From: Triatoma infestans
Lineage: Eukaryota; Arthropoda; Insecta; Hemiptera; Reduviidae
Reading direction: 5' to 3'
DNA length: 64,000 nt
NCBI GenBank assembly: GCA_011037195.1
Contig: JAAEAF010000089.1
Location: 186,001 to 250,000 of the forward strand
This document shows, piece after piece, positions 35,443 to 45,831 of the stretch. A program made the position numbers and the translations under genes. The first letter of the stretch is position 1. Each line of letters starts with the position of its first letter. Under the pieces are notes generated by a model. The model saw only the letters and a list, made by a program, of their open reading frames with translations, was not told where the DNA came from and searched no databases.

Positions 35443-35881
35443 TTAGTGTTGTATTTCATGTAATACATTACTATGTTTGTTAATATCTATATCAACACAA
35501 TTATCATTTTCAGTATTATGTACTTCATCTGTAAAATACATAGTATTTTCCAATGTTATTATTAACATTAAGTTATGTAAATAATTGTTAATTATCCAAG
35601 CATTATGTATAATTGACATTATTTGGTTTTTATTTAAATATATTTCTTTAATTATCACATCTAGTGTTGTTGTTGTTATTGTTTCCTTAAGTGTTAACAC
35701 TTTTTTTTTTATGCGTAAGATACATGGAGAGGGTGCTGTCTTCCATAAGCATCGTCACATCTGCATTTATATTTTTCGTCCTCCCAAAATATGAAACGAT
35801 CTCACCAAATTGCTGCTGTAGATGATGCCAATGAACGAGTGTTAAATTGATTCCAATACGTCTCTTTACTATTTGCACCAC
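35443..35881 (-). pseudogene. Polinton minus-strand small gene, probably split by a poly-A slip
   Basis: Two minus-strand frames (35881-35687 and 35700-35443) overlap at an 11-base A run (T run at 35699-35711 on the plus strand). Each starts or ends cleanly around that run, and together they would give a product of about 145 aa, Ile/Asn-rich with a central hydrophobic stretch (YLHNLMLIITLENTM). I do not recognise it. It lies alone on the minus strand between convergent integrase and divergent capsid genes. Either a one-base homopolymer change or a chance pair of frames would explain the data. Confidence 0.4.
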
Positions 35882-36068
35882 AACGTTATAATTATCACCA
35901 TTATGTTATGTTAGCCCCACTAACAGTTTGAAACTTCTTTTAAACTGTAAAAGAGATGTGGAATAATGAAGAGCGTCACTCATGTTTATTGTATAATGTT
36001 TTCAATCAGACTGATTAAAAAAATGATTTGGTGATCAACTAGTTCAGTAAGATACCGCCAGTGGCGGA

Positions 36069-36885
36069 GTGAGGGATGGTTGGTCCAAATTCAATCTACA
36101 ATTAGATGATGAAATGCTGACAAGTGTTAGTATGGCTAGAGTAGTTGGAAGAGGTGTTATCGACTCTGCAATCAATAAACTTCCTTTTGAATTACATCTC
36201 CCTGGTTATAGATTTTGCGGCCCTGGAACTAAATTACAACAAAGAATAAATCAAAGTGGTATAAATCCATTAGATGATGATTGTAAAGCTCATGATATTG
36301 CATATTCACAACATAAAAATTTAGAAGCAAGACATAAAGCCGATCAAATATTGGAACAAGAAGCTTGGAAAAGACTCCTAGCTAAAGATTCTTCGCTCGC
36401 AGAGAAAACCAGTGCATTGTTGGTGGGAAATATAATGAAAGCTAAAGTTAAATATGGAGCTGGCAAAAAGCGACATCGTCCTTCATTTAATCAATTATTA
36501 AAAGCAGCAGCAGTTGGAAAAAAGAATAATAGCGGTGATGTGTTGAAATCGGTTAAATGTGCTTTGAAAAAAGCTAAAGATTACCTAAAAACAAAACCAA
36601 ATAATATTAAAGCACCAAAAGTTATTCCATTGAGGAAGAAACCATGGGTAGGAGGCGTACTACCGCTAATTCCAATACTTGCAGCCTGTCGGCGTTAGGT
36701 TCATTGGCTGGAGGTGCAGCAACCATAGTGAGAACAGTAAAAGACATAGATCAAGCGAAAAAAATTCTTCAAGACAAAAAAGACACAATATGGTTATGGA
36801 AGGACAGAAGGTTGGGCAAGGACTCTACCTGAAACCGTATGGAAAAGGTTTAGGCCTTTATCTAAAACCTTACAACAGAAATTAA
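36069..36885 (+). pseudogene. Polinton minor virion protein with phospholipase A2 domain, broken
   Basis: The PLA2 core (related to the parvovirus VP1 type) is clear: LPGYRFCGPGTKL is the Ca-binding loop and CKAHDIAY holds the catalytic His-Asp (residues 75-76 from ATG 36069; ATG 36132 at MARVVGRG is a more likely start). A Lys-rich middle and a hydrophobic GGVLPLIPIL segment follow. Frame breaks near 36690 and 36800 move the rest into other frames: LGSLAGGAATIVRTV, then GLYLKPYGKGLGLYLKPY to TAA 36883-36885. That C-terminal repeat is typical of the family. The phospholipase would act on membranes during cell entry of the virus form; this copy is not intact. Confidence 0.85.
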
Positions 36886-37253
36886 ATCTACCCAATCGTG
36901 CACTTACAAATTATGATATAACTAAGGTTGTCAAAAAATATTTACCACATTTCCGAGGCGTATTCATGAGAGATAATCTACCATCACGTCCTAGGACTCA
37001 AGAACAAGGTATAATCAATTTGGATTCTTCAAAGAATACTGGTACACATTGGACAGCATATTCTAAAAAGGGAAATAAAGTGTTCTATTTTGATATTTTT
37101 GGTAATTTAAAACCGCCTAAAGAATTGTTAAAGTATTTAAAACAGTGTGACATCTATTATAATAGAGAACGCTATCAAAAGCGAAACCCTTGGAACTGTG
37201 GACATTTATCTTTACAGTTTTTGATGAGAGAGCAAGCGGCAAACAATGTCTAG
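36882..37253 (+). CDS. Polinton adenain-like cysteine protease (start uncertain)
   Basis: ULP1/adenovirus-protease family: GTHWTAYS (catalytic His, residue 28 from ATG 36966), VFYFDIFGN (acidic residue 43) and WNCGHLSLQFL (catalytic Cys 78). Conserved residues continue upstream of the only Met in the same frame (ALTNYDITKVVKKYLPHFRG from about 36900), so the real start lies further up. No ATG exists there and the frame closes at about 36740, so the start codon appears lost or the gene is entered another way. The enzyme would mature virion proteins and sits, as in relatives, beside capsid genes. The core itself has no disruption. Confidence 0.85.
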   Translation, partial: LNLPNRALTNYDITKVVKKYLPHFRGVFMRDNLPSRPRTQEQGIINLDSSKNTGTHWTAYSKKGNKVFYFDIFGNLKPPKELLKYLKQCDIYYNRERYQKRNPWNCGHLSLQFLMREQAANNV

Positions 37254-37286
37254 CTATTCTTTCTTCTATCTGGTGTTGATTCTGTA

Positions 37287-38080
37287 TTGCATGCATCCAT
37301 ATTTCCACAATTGGAATTGGCTGCAAATAGAAATTATAGTGTTGGACTATTACGATTAGAAACGTACAATTCAATACCAAATGTGGAGGCTGGAGTGAAC
37401 AATAAATTCCATTTCAATTTCAATAATAAATCATATGTAATAGAAATACCAACTGGTACGTATGAAATGGTGCTATTGAAAGATATCTTAGATCGCTGTT
37501 GTCGAACAAAAATAAGTCGCTTGTGTTGCATTTAACGCCAAATCACAATACGTTAAGGACTTTGCTTAAAACAACATTTGAAGTGGATTTTTCACAACCC
37601 CACAGTATTGGGCCACTATTGGGGTTCAATAAAGTGATTTTACCACCGAACAAAACACACATCTCCAACAATATTATAGATATAAATCCGGTGAATGCGA
37701 TCAGTGTTGAGTGTAACATTGTAAGTGGATCATATAATAATGGAAACCCAAGTCACCGTTTACACACATTTTCACCATTAGTGGCAGCAGGTTATAAAAT
37801 AGTGGAAACTTCATCACCAGTTATTTACCTACCCATTAATACAAATTATATCGACAATATCAGTGTAAGGTTGGTAGATCAAGCCGGACGTTTGATATCC
37901 TTCAGAAAGGAAAGAATTACAATTTGTCTACATATAAAGGAAGGAAGGGTATTGATTTTAACAACATTTTTTCTTCTTCTTCTTCTTTGGGCAATAATTG
38001 TATACTTAAAGCAAAACAAGGAAAAAGTAACATCAGTGCTAAAGCAGAAAGTGAACAACAACGACGTCGACCTTTATTAA
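37287..38080 (+). pseudogene. Polinton penton (single jelly-roll minor capsid protein), broken
   Basis: The first frame (37287-37535) gives LELAANRNYSVGLLRLETYN and SIPNVEAGVNNKFHF. The second (37499-38080) gives FSQPHSIGPLLGFNKVILPP, ISVECNIVSGSYNNG, GYKIVETSSPVIYLP and VDQAGRLISFRKERITI, the usual penton order in Polintons. One shift near 37500-37530 separates them. The original end is probably near 37945 (LHIK); the Leu-rich tail after that overlaps the next small frame and is likely spurious. It forms capsid vertices. Confidence 0.8.
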
Positions 38081-38151
38081 TAAGCAACGTCAAGTTTTTA
38101 AAATCGATAGGATACAAAGTGCACAGATATGGATCACATATTAAACATTAA
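37924..38151 (+). CDS. Small Polinton protein between penton and major capsid genes
   Basis: A 75-codon frame overlaps the end of the penton frame and runs into the start of the capsid gene. It contains a serine run, a basic patch and RRRPLLISNVKFLKSIGYKV. A small basic protein with a similar 'LT..N..FLKSLG' end occurs at this place in related elements; this is recollection, not a search. The function is unknown. Confidence 0.45.
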   Translation: MSTYKGRKGIDFNNIFSSSSSLGNNCILKAKQGKSNISAKAESEQQRRRPLLISNVKFLKSIGYKVHRYGSHIKH

Positions 38152-39360
38152 TCAAGAGGTTACTTTCAACGACAATATTGAAAGCTATGAATATCATTCG
38201 TATACGCCATTTAACTCATCAGGCCTCTCAAATAATGATGAAATTCGCATCACCATGTTCCAAACTGATGTGTACACATTACCAAGTGAAAGTTATCTGT
38301 TCATCGAAGGCAAGTTGGAGAAAGGCGCAGCTAAAAATGCTACTTATGCCAAACTAATAAACAATGCTTTTGCATTTCTATTTGATGAAATTAGATTTGA
38401 AATGAATTCAGTGGAAGTTGATAGTGTTAGAAATGTTGGTATTGCTAGCACATTGAAAATATATGCATGCTTTTTCCCCTCTCAAATTAGAGCTTTGGAA
38501 AATGCTGGAATTGTTGACCCAAATGAGGCTAACACATCAACATGCATCAACACGTTAATGCAGACAGCGTTTCAACGTTTGTCTACCACTTAGATATCTA
38601 TTAAATTTCTTTGAACATTATAAGAATATATTGGTAAATGTGAAACAAGAATTAATATTAAAAAGATCTAGAAGTGATTTGGATGCCCTTGTTGGTGATG
38701 CACAAACGGCTAAGGATTGTACTATTACATTGGAGAAAATTGTTTGGAATATTCCACATATTAAGCTATCAGACCAGGCGAAACTACATATTTATAAGAT
38801 TATCGAGAGTGGTAAGCCGATACCGCTAGCTTTTAGATCCTTAGAATTACATGAATATCCGAATTTACCTAAAACTAATAAAAATCACTTGGCATGTGAA
38901 AACATCAAATCAATTAAACAAACCAAGATATGTGATTTTAGCCTTTCAAACCGATAGAAAAGATAATATGGCACATAACAAATCTATTTTTGATCCTGCT
39001 GATCTACGAAACGTTAAACTTTATTTGAACGATTACAAGTATCCGTACAATGACATGCATTTGAATTTCGAAGAGGGTAAAATTTCACCATTATTTGAAG
39101 AATATGTTAGATTTCGTCAAGAATACTATGGAATGACAAGAATCGAGTCGTTATTTGACAGAAAAGGATTTGCTCAAACACCCTTTGTGGTAATTAATTG
39201 TGCAAGACAGCCGGATAGGTTAAATACATTTGTAGTTGACATTCACATACACATTGAAACTAATAGACCAATTCCACAAAAAACAAATGCTTTTTGTTTA
39301 ATAATTCATGATACGCTTATGGAATATACACCATTGAATGGTTTAGTACGTAGATATTAG
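38129..39360 (+). pseudogene. Polinton major capsid protein (double jelly roll), broken
   Basis: Three frames together cover the hexon-like protein: 38129-38593 (FQTDVYTLPSESYLFIEGKL, LINNAFAFLFDEIRFEMNSV, VDSVRNVGIASTLKIY), 38631-38957 (VNVKQELILKRSRSD, KIVWNIPHIKLSDQAKLHIY) and 38851-39360 (SIFDPADLRNVKLYLNDYKY, FRQEYYG, PFVVINCARQPDRL, ending EYTPLNGLVRRY). The junction near 38590 also lacks part of the expected sequence (a small deletion), and there is a shift near 38920. It would form the virion shell. Too damaged to make a capsid. Confidence 0.85.
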
Positions 39361-40090
39361 TAAAATGTATTTAAAATAGCTAGAAAGTAATCTATATGAA
39401 TATATTATTGTTTAAATAAATATAAAGAAATGTATAAGAAAGTGTTATTAAAATAGTTGTAAAGAACTGTATAAGAATATATTATTATAATTGGATTTTT
39501 GCTATATTAAAATATTATTTTATCATAATATAATAAATTATGATTCATCCTAAAATGAGTTGTTCTTTTTATCGCCCAAGACCGGATAGTCAGTATATGA
39601 CTAACTCTATTATTCATCTTTGTTAAGACCGACTTTATCTTATTATGTGTTAAAATTATTTCAATAAATTTATAATCTTATTTTTAAAATAAAAAATTAT
39701 TATTATTGTAGAAATGTATAAGAAATGTGTGTATTACTAATGGTGTTAAAATTATTTCAATAAATTTATAATCTTATTTTTAAAATATAAAATTATTAGA
39801 ATGAGTAATTCTTTTTTATCAGCCGACAAAGGCGTATGGATATTCTTATCGCGCTAGGATATGATTCACTCTATTGCTGTTTCTAACAAGCCGACTTTAT
39901 CTTGATTTTTAAATTAAAATAAATTAATAAAAAATTATTATAATGAGTAATTCTTTTTTATCAGCCAAAGGCGGTATATAGAAACACAACCGGATGTTCT
40001 TATCGCGGCAGTATATGATTCACTCTATTTATTGCTCATCTTTGTATTTCTAACAAGTGGGTGTTTTGTTTAAGTGGGGACCTCATTTAA
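39361..40090. repeat. AT-rich spacer with three degenerate tandem repeats
   Basis: Three related blocks, near 39555-39645, 39800-39905 and 39940-40055, share GAGTAATTCTTTTTTATCAG (the first is more divergent), a 'CTTATCGCG..ATATGATTCACTCTATT' core and an ACAAGCCGACTTTATCTT-type end. A second phrase, TTTCAATAAATTTATAATCT, is repeated at about 39660 and 39750. No coding frame. The position directly before a promoter suggests regulatory or replication functions, but nothing proves it. Confidence 0.6.
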
Positions 40091-40094
40091 ACAG

Positions 40095-40166
40095 TATAAA
40101 TAGTTGGATATTACTGGGGTAATGTACATTACTTCTTCAACATCACTTCTGATCACAACACTCGGG
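40095..40166 (+). promoter_or_regulatory. TATA promoter and probable noncoding first exon of the small spliced Polinton gene
   Basis: TATAAATAG at 40095-40103 is followed about 30 bases later by the likely start of transcription. A strong donor, CGGG|GTAAGT, sits at 40166/40167. A matching acceptor, TTTCAG, ends at 40656, eight bases before the ATG at 40665. The intron would contain the duplicated 115-bp segment. Confidence 0.5.
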
Positions 40167-40174
40167 GTAAGTTT

Positions 40175-40419
40175 AATTTCTATTTTTTCAAATCCAATTA
40201 AGTCTACGGAAGTGGCTAGGAGGAGACCCTCTGATTCTCTTCGGAGCTCAGAGGAATCGACTAGTTAGCTATCCAGAAGTGGATATTCTAATTTCTATTT
40301 TCTCAAATCCAATTAAGTCCTCGCACCATGCCTATGTGTAAGTGGCTAGGAGGAGACCCTCTGATTCTCTTCGGAGCTCAGAGGAACCGACTAGTTTGCT
40401 ATCCAGAAGTGGATATTCT
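40175..40419 (+). repeat. Tandem duplication of a roughly 115-bp segment
   Basis: 40175-40289 and 40290-40419 are near-identical (AATTTCTATTTT.TCAAATCC, then AGTGGCTAGGAGGAGACCCT and CCAGAAGTGGATATTCT). The second copy has about 15 extra bases carrying an ATG (40328). A further 35-bp duplication (GGCAGGTGCATAGGATGATG) lies at 40533-40610. The segment is richer in G+C than its surroundings. Confidence 0.8.
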
Positions 40420-40552
40420 GACGAACGTGCAAGCTAGAGCGCTTGGCAAAGTTCCATTATGCCTCGACGGCTGCACCAGTAGGCTAAGAATAGTTCCCGA
40501 ATCCGCTTTGCGGTGGCTGGATGCGGTACAATCAGGCAGGTGCATAGGATGA
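40328..40552 (+). CDS. Possible small ORF of unknown function in the duplicated segment
   Basis: Encodes 74 aa (MPMCKWLGGDPLILFGAQRN start, CLDGCTSRLRIVPESALRWL near the end) with balanced composition unlike its AT-rich neighbours. It is not recognised. It would lie within the 5' intron of the next gene, so it may be an alternative exon, an independent small gene, or chance. The ATG is present only in the second copy of the duplication. Confidence 0.3.
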   Translation: MPMCKWLGGDPLILFGAQRNRLVCYPEVDILTNVQARALGKVPLCLDGCTSRLRIVPESALRWLDAVQSGRCIG

Positions 40553-40664
40553 TGAATTTTTTTGTTTTTACATGGGCAGGTGCATAGGATGATGGATTTT
40601 TTTTGTTTTTACATGTAAAAACTATAAGTATGAAGAAATTTATAACTACATTTCAGCTAAAATA

Positions 40665-41105
40665 ATGTCTACAAATATTTTGAAGAAGCTGTTGGAACGA
40701 TCACCATCCATTATTTATAAACGTATTGGCGATTTGGAAGAGAACAAATCATATCCAATTGCAGCGTTTAAGAAGGTGGAACATACAAAGTTTGGTCCTG
40801 GTCTGACAGCAGTGCTCCATGACCAAGAAATTCTAATAAGAGTGTTCCTTCCTAAAAGATTTGTAGAAGCGTTGAGCGATGATGATATTCGTGTCTATGA
40901 AGGTATGTAGAAAAACACATAATTTTTTCTATTTTCCCCCTTAGCATGTAATATATTTTAGTTTTTATTTTAAGTTGGTGATCTTGCTTTGATATATAAA
41001 GGAGCCAGGGGCAACTATAACAATATAGAATTTACCACATCACATAAACAAGGGGGTCCTTCCAGAAGCAAGAAGGCTAAAAAGACACAAACGGACCATG
41101 ATTAA
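40665..41105 (+). CDS. Small spliced Polinton protein (122 aa, two coding exons), intact
   Basis: Coding exons 40665-40902 and 40975-41105 join in frame (phase 1) with donor GAAG|GTATGT and acceptor TTTTAAG. The product has FKKVEHTKFGPGLTAVL, IRVFLPKRFVEAL, then ALIYKGARGNYNNIEF and a Lys-rich tail. A protein with the 'TKFGPR...VFLP.R...AL' pattern recurs in arthropod Polinton-type elements; an OB-like, nucleic-acid-binding role would fit its basic tail but is only a guess. Unlike nearly all neighbours it has no stop or shift. It is directly upstream of the polymerase gene. Confidence 0.7.
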
Positions 41106-41132
41106 ATTTTTTTTCCTGTAAGTTTTTACATT

Positions 41133-44100
41133 ATGTCATCTCTATCTTGTGATAAGTGAGGAAAGAGTTTTTCCAAACCATATAATTTAAGGAGGCATGC
41201 TTTAACATGCTTACAAAAAACATGTCCCTACTGCGGTAATATATTCCGCACATTGGTGAAATTCTTAATACACATCTTCTCGTTTTGTATTAAATGCGAG
41301 GATTGCAACATAGTATTTGACAAAAAATCCCTCTTCCTAAAACATACTTGTCAAAACACACCTCATTTTCTTCACACATTATGACAGACAATGACAAGAA
41401 AGTGTTGAATAAAAAGAAATATCGTATGTTATCGGTTCCTCTACAAGATGGCATAGTAGTTACGGCATTAAATAAATCAGCCCAAAATATTTGTATAAAA
41501 AATGTTGACAATATAAAAGACCCGTTGCTATTTCTACAAGATAAACACAACATACTTCTACAGTTGTTGAGTAAAGCTAAAGAAGAGTTACTAGTTTTCA
41601 AATCATCCATTCTATTGGAATGTGTTTACAGTCGGTATAGGAATTCTGATCTTGAACAGTTTACCGATGCCAATTTTAAAACTTCCATAGAAGTTATTGA
41701 CGCTAGTTGCAATTTAATTCACTACCTCCGAAGAGTTTTTGCAAAACTTGTGAGCGAGATTGAAGAATTTGAAATTAGCGGATCAAACTGGAAACTGGAT
41801 TCTATTGATAGCATTGTCATTAGAATAACTAAATATCGACCTTTAGGTGGAAGAGGTTACATCTCTTTACCAAAGGAAATAGCAGATAAACGGGCAATCA
41901 TTAACATTAATAATACTGATGACTTTTGCTTTAAATATGCCATCTTAAGCCGCCAGTTAAAGAAGCCGCGTTCATTATCTGTGTATAAAAAACTAAATCA
42001 TCCTTACAATTTCGACAATATTTCTTTCCCCACACCATTAAAAGATATACGTAAATTTGAAAAACATAATAATGTATCAATAAACGTTTATTTTTTAACC
42101 GAGGAAAATCAAGTGTATCCTCTAATGATAAGTTCAAATGAAAAGTCTGTACAACATTTTGACTTGTTATATTTAAGAAACGAAAATACTTCTCATTATT
42201 GTTTGATAAAAAATTTATCCAGACTTGTTTCTTCACAACTTAGAACAAAGCATAGCAGCGCTGTTATATGTAAACGATGTTTTAAAACATTCAATTGCGG
42301 CTATACATCGGTAGATGGGAAAACACCCGAGGAACGATTAACAGCCCATCAATTATTTTGCAATAAACACAAACCTTGCCGCATTCAAATGCCTTCAGAC
42401 ATATTTACAGTTTACAAACTTTCAACATAAACAACACGTACCAATAGTTGTGTATGCTGATTTTGAATCTATACTTTTACCCGTACACAATGCACCCGGT
42501 AGTCCATCAACATCATGGTCTAGACAAACACACAAGCATGAAATTTGTAGTGTTGGGGCTAAAGTTGTCTCTTCACTATCAAATTATCAAAAAGACATTT
42601 TCATTTACACTGGGGACGATGCGCTCGAACAATTTATGCAGTATTTACATTCTATTGTTAAAGACGTGGAAACCTTATATAAGGAGATTATTCCAATGAC
42701 AGATCTATCACCACAACAACGACATGACTTTGACAATGCCACTCATTGTGGTATTTGTGACAAACCTTTTACCTACTTAGACAAAAAAGTTCATCATCAT
42801 AATCATCTTACAGGGGAATTTCAGTGTGCTGCACATAATGATTGTAATTTAAATTTTCACTTACCCAATTTCATACCGGTCTACATGCATAATCTTAGCG
42901 GGTATGATGCTCATCCTATTATATTATTTTTGGGACAGGATCCAGGTGACATATGGGTAATACCGAATTCAACTGAGAAATATATAAGTTTTTCGAAAAA
43001 ATTTAGCGGTTGTACGACGCTATGGCTTAGATTTTTAGATTCTTATAGGTTTTTACCAGACAGTTTAGAACGACTAATAAATAACTTGACTGAATACCCA
43101 CAAATGGAACAACAATTTCCAAATTATGATGAACGAAAATTACTACTTAGAAAGGGTATTTACCCATACGCCTATATGACAAGTATGGAAAAATTAGATG
43201 AACGCTCTTTACCAGCTAAACAATATTTTTTTAATGATTTAACCGATGAGCACATACCCGATAATGATTATTTACACGCTCAACAAGTCTGGACCGCTTT
43301 CAATATACAAAGACTTAGAGATTACACAGGATTGTATTTAACAACAGACATAATACTTTTAAGCGACATAGTTGAACAGTTTAGAAATGTGTGTGAATCT
43401 ATTTACAGCATTGATCCAAGTTGGTATTTCACAACGCCTGGGTTGGCATTTGACGCCTGTTTGAAATATACACAAGTAAAATTGGAACTATTGACTGATT
43501 ATGATAAACATCTTATGATTGAATCTGGTATTCGTGGAGGTATCACTTCGTGTGTTACAAGATATTCCAAAGCCAATAACCCATACATAAGTGGTTACGA
43601 TCCCACACAACCATCTAGCTATATTTTATATATAGATGTTAATAATCTATATGGGTTTGCAATGAGTGAATATCTTCCTTATGGTGGTTTTGAATGGGTG
43701 GACAATAGTGTGGATGTTACCACGATTCCCGATGATAGCGATGATGGTTTTATTCTAGAGGTTGATTTGCATATACCAACCCGCTTATACAATCATTTCA
43801 GTCAGTTTCCACCACTGCCACATCATCACAATAATAAACTCTATACCACGCTAGAGGATAAACTACATTATGTGATTCATTACAAAAATTTGAAACAAGC
43901 TCTGTCGATGGGTGTTGTTTTGAAAAAAGTACATAGAATATTAAAATTTAAACTATCCCCCTGGCTTAAACCTTACATAGAACTGAATACTAACTTACGC
44001 AAGACGGCTAAAAACGATTTTGAAAAGGACTTTTACAAATTAATGAACAACCCTGTTTTTGGAAAGTGTATTGAAAATAAGAGGAAACGATTAACCATCA

Positions 44101-44814
44101 AACTTGTCACCACGGAAAAAGCATTTTTAAAATTATCCAAAAGACCAAACTTTAAAGACGACAATTTTTAGTGAAAACGTTGTTGCAGTACACTTACAAC
44201 AGGAAACAATTTATCTGGACAGACCTACTTACGTGGGATTTTCGATTTTGGAACTCAGCAAACGGTACATGTATCAATTTCACTACGAGGTTATGTTACC
44301 ATTTTATAATCGTACTTCCCTGAATTTGCTATACATGGACACTGACTCTTTTATATATAATATTCAAACAGACGATGTATATGATGACATGATTGAATTG
44401 AAAGACTATTTTGACACTTCCAACTACCCTGTTACGCACAAATGCTATTCAAACCACAATAAGAAAGTGTTGGGTAAATTTAGCGATGAAACTGCCGGAG
44501 TTCCTATTCAAGAGTTGGTGGCATTAAGACCTAAAATGTATAGCTTCAACATTTTCAACAAACACATCGTTAAAAAGGCAAAAGGTGTTAAAAAAAGCGC
44601 TGTGAATAGAATATCATTTTCTGATTATCTAAATGTGTTAAAAAGCCAAGACCTTGTATTACATGCACATTTCAAAACTATTCAATCTAAACGACACCAA
44701 TTATACACATATGAATGTAGTAAAACAAGTTTGACATGTTTTGATCAAAAACGTTTCATTCTAGATGACGGAATTCACACTTTGCCATACGGACACTATA
44801 AACTCAACAAATAA
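41133..44814 (+). pseudogene. Polinton protein-primed DNA polymerase B with zinc fingers and an EndoVII-like insert, broken
   Basis: From ATG 41133 come C2H2-type fingers (SFSKPYNLRRHALTC, CPYCGNIF, CEDCNIVFDKKSLFLKHTC), with TGA at 41157-41159 where the second Cys of finger 1 belongs. After a shift near 41385, 41390-42430 gives the usual N-terminal region of arthropod Polinton polymerases. After another shift, 42450-44171 gives exonuclease motifs VYADFES, MHNLSGYDAH and TTDIILLSD, plus a recombination-endonuclease-VII-like Cys/His cluster (CGICDKPF, HHHNHLTG, CNLNF) between Exo I and II. Polymerase motif A is LYIDVNNLYGF and motif B is KLMNNPVFGK. A shift near 44170 leads to motif C, LLYMDTDSF, in 44233-44814. 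All catalytic residues survive, but three shifts and one stop prevent a whole enzyme. It would replicate the element. Confidence 0.92.
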
Positions 44815-44816
44815 CT

Positions 44817-45440
44817 ATGCACACAAGCTGTCTACAATACACTATTGACGAGAAGTATTTTCAACCATTCTCACTTTTGGACCTATGCATGTTCAAAATC
44901 TGTTTAAATTTACCTAGGAGATCTGATATTTTCCTACTGGATATCCCTAATACTGTTAGGCTTAAATTATTTCATTCATTCTCTGATTATTGTATAACTA
45001 CTTATAAAAAATGTAATATAGATTTGTATTGTTTTGAAAATATTGAATTTATTGCTGGTCAACCAATGCCTCTATCAGATTACATTGCCATATTGTATTG
45101 CGACCCAGATAGCAGATCCTTATTATTGCAGCACTTTAAAACATTCACAATAATTATTGAACTGTATTACTTCAAAAAAATTAACATTCTTTCCCATAAT
45201 AACATTGACGAACTATACAATGATACCAATTCTTATTACAATTTTTGTGCCAAATGTTGCAATTTGCTCAAGCCAAGCACTCCTAAAGGATTAATTTGGA
45301 CATGTCAACGTACTACTGTTCACACTAACAATACTAATCTTCTTTCCGATTTGCTATATGATCCTTTTTTCTGGTGTTTCAATTGTATTACATGCCCATT
45401 ATTTGGTGTGGAAAAACTCTTATGTGATGAGATAATGTAA
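44817..45440 (+). CDS. Polinton protein with candidate SOCS box and Cys cluster, 207 aa
   Basis: The ATG starts 2 bases after the polymerase stop, suggesting joint transcription. Residues 17-52 (PFSLLDLCMFKICLNL, then IPNTVRLKLF) fit the SOCS-box pattern: SL..LC...I, a spacer, and a hydrophobic-Pro segment followed by L...L/F. SOCS boxes recruit Elongin B/C and Cullin-5 ubiquitin ligases. The C-terminal part has CxxC-type pairs (FCAKCCNLLKP, FWCFNCITC) that may bind zinc. The frame is intact. The identity is inferred from the motif only; the rest is not recognised. Confidence 0.5.
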   Translation: MHTSCLQYTIDEKYFQPFSLLDLCMFKICLNLPRRSDIFLLDIPNTVRLKLFHSFSDYCITTYKKCNIDLYCFENIEFIAGQPMPLSDYIAILYCDPDSRSLLLQHFKTFTIIIELYYFKKINILSHNNIDELYNDTNSYYNFCAKCCNLLKPSTPKGLIWTCQRTTVHTNNTNLLSDLLYDPFFWCFNCITCPLFGVEKLLCDEIM

Positions 45441-45741
45441 ATGTTTTGCTTATGTTATTATTATGTCTTTTGTAAATAGATTACTAAAACTGTACTAGTC
45501 AATTTAAGATCATGTAAATATTATTGTACTAAAAAGAATTATGTCTTTTAAAACAGAATAGTGCAAAATGTATTAAATAATCATAGAAAATAAAAACGAA
45601 TAATATGTCATTCTGCCTTTTTTTTCACCTATACTGTTATAAACATTAAAACATAAAAACTACATACTAGTTATACTAGTACTGAACATAAAAAAGTGAA
45701 ATACATAAAACATAGTAGTACTGAATATAAAAAAGTGAAAC
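45441..45741. other. Spacer between the last Polinton gene and its right inverted repeat
   Basis: AT-rich. AATAAA-type signals near 45588 may end the polymerase-region transcripts. A short phrase (AGTACTGA...ATAAAAAAGTGAAA) is repeated twice near 45680-45740. No gene seen. Confidence 0.5.
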
Positions 45742-45831
45742 AATACATAAAAATACACAAAGTATTGAATATCAAGAAATATTAAAGTCTTTAGCTAGAT
45801 ATTATAAAATGTTTGCCCACGACTTGGAAGC
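45742..45831. repeat. Inner fragment of the right Polinton inverted repeat
   Basis: AATACATAAAAATACACAAA to GACTTGGAAGC is the inverted match of 31118-31204 in the left repeat. It is cut off by the LTR retrotransposon at 45832 and resumes at 50215, with AAGC present on both sides. Confidence 0.9.

Noticed and set aside
41157..41159. TGA at a zinc-finger Cys position could be selenocysteine
   Set aside because: No SECIS-like element was noticed and the gene has other shifts; decay is simpler.
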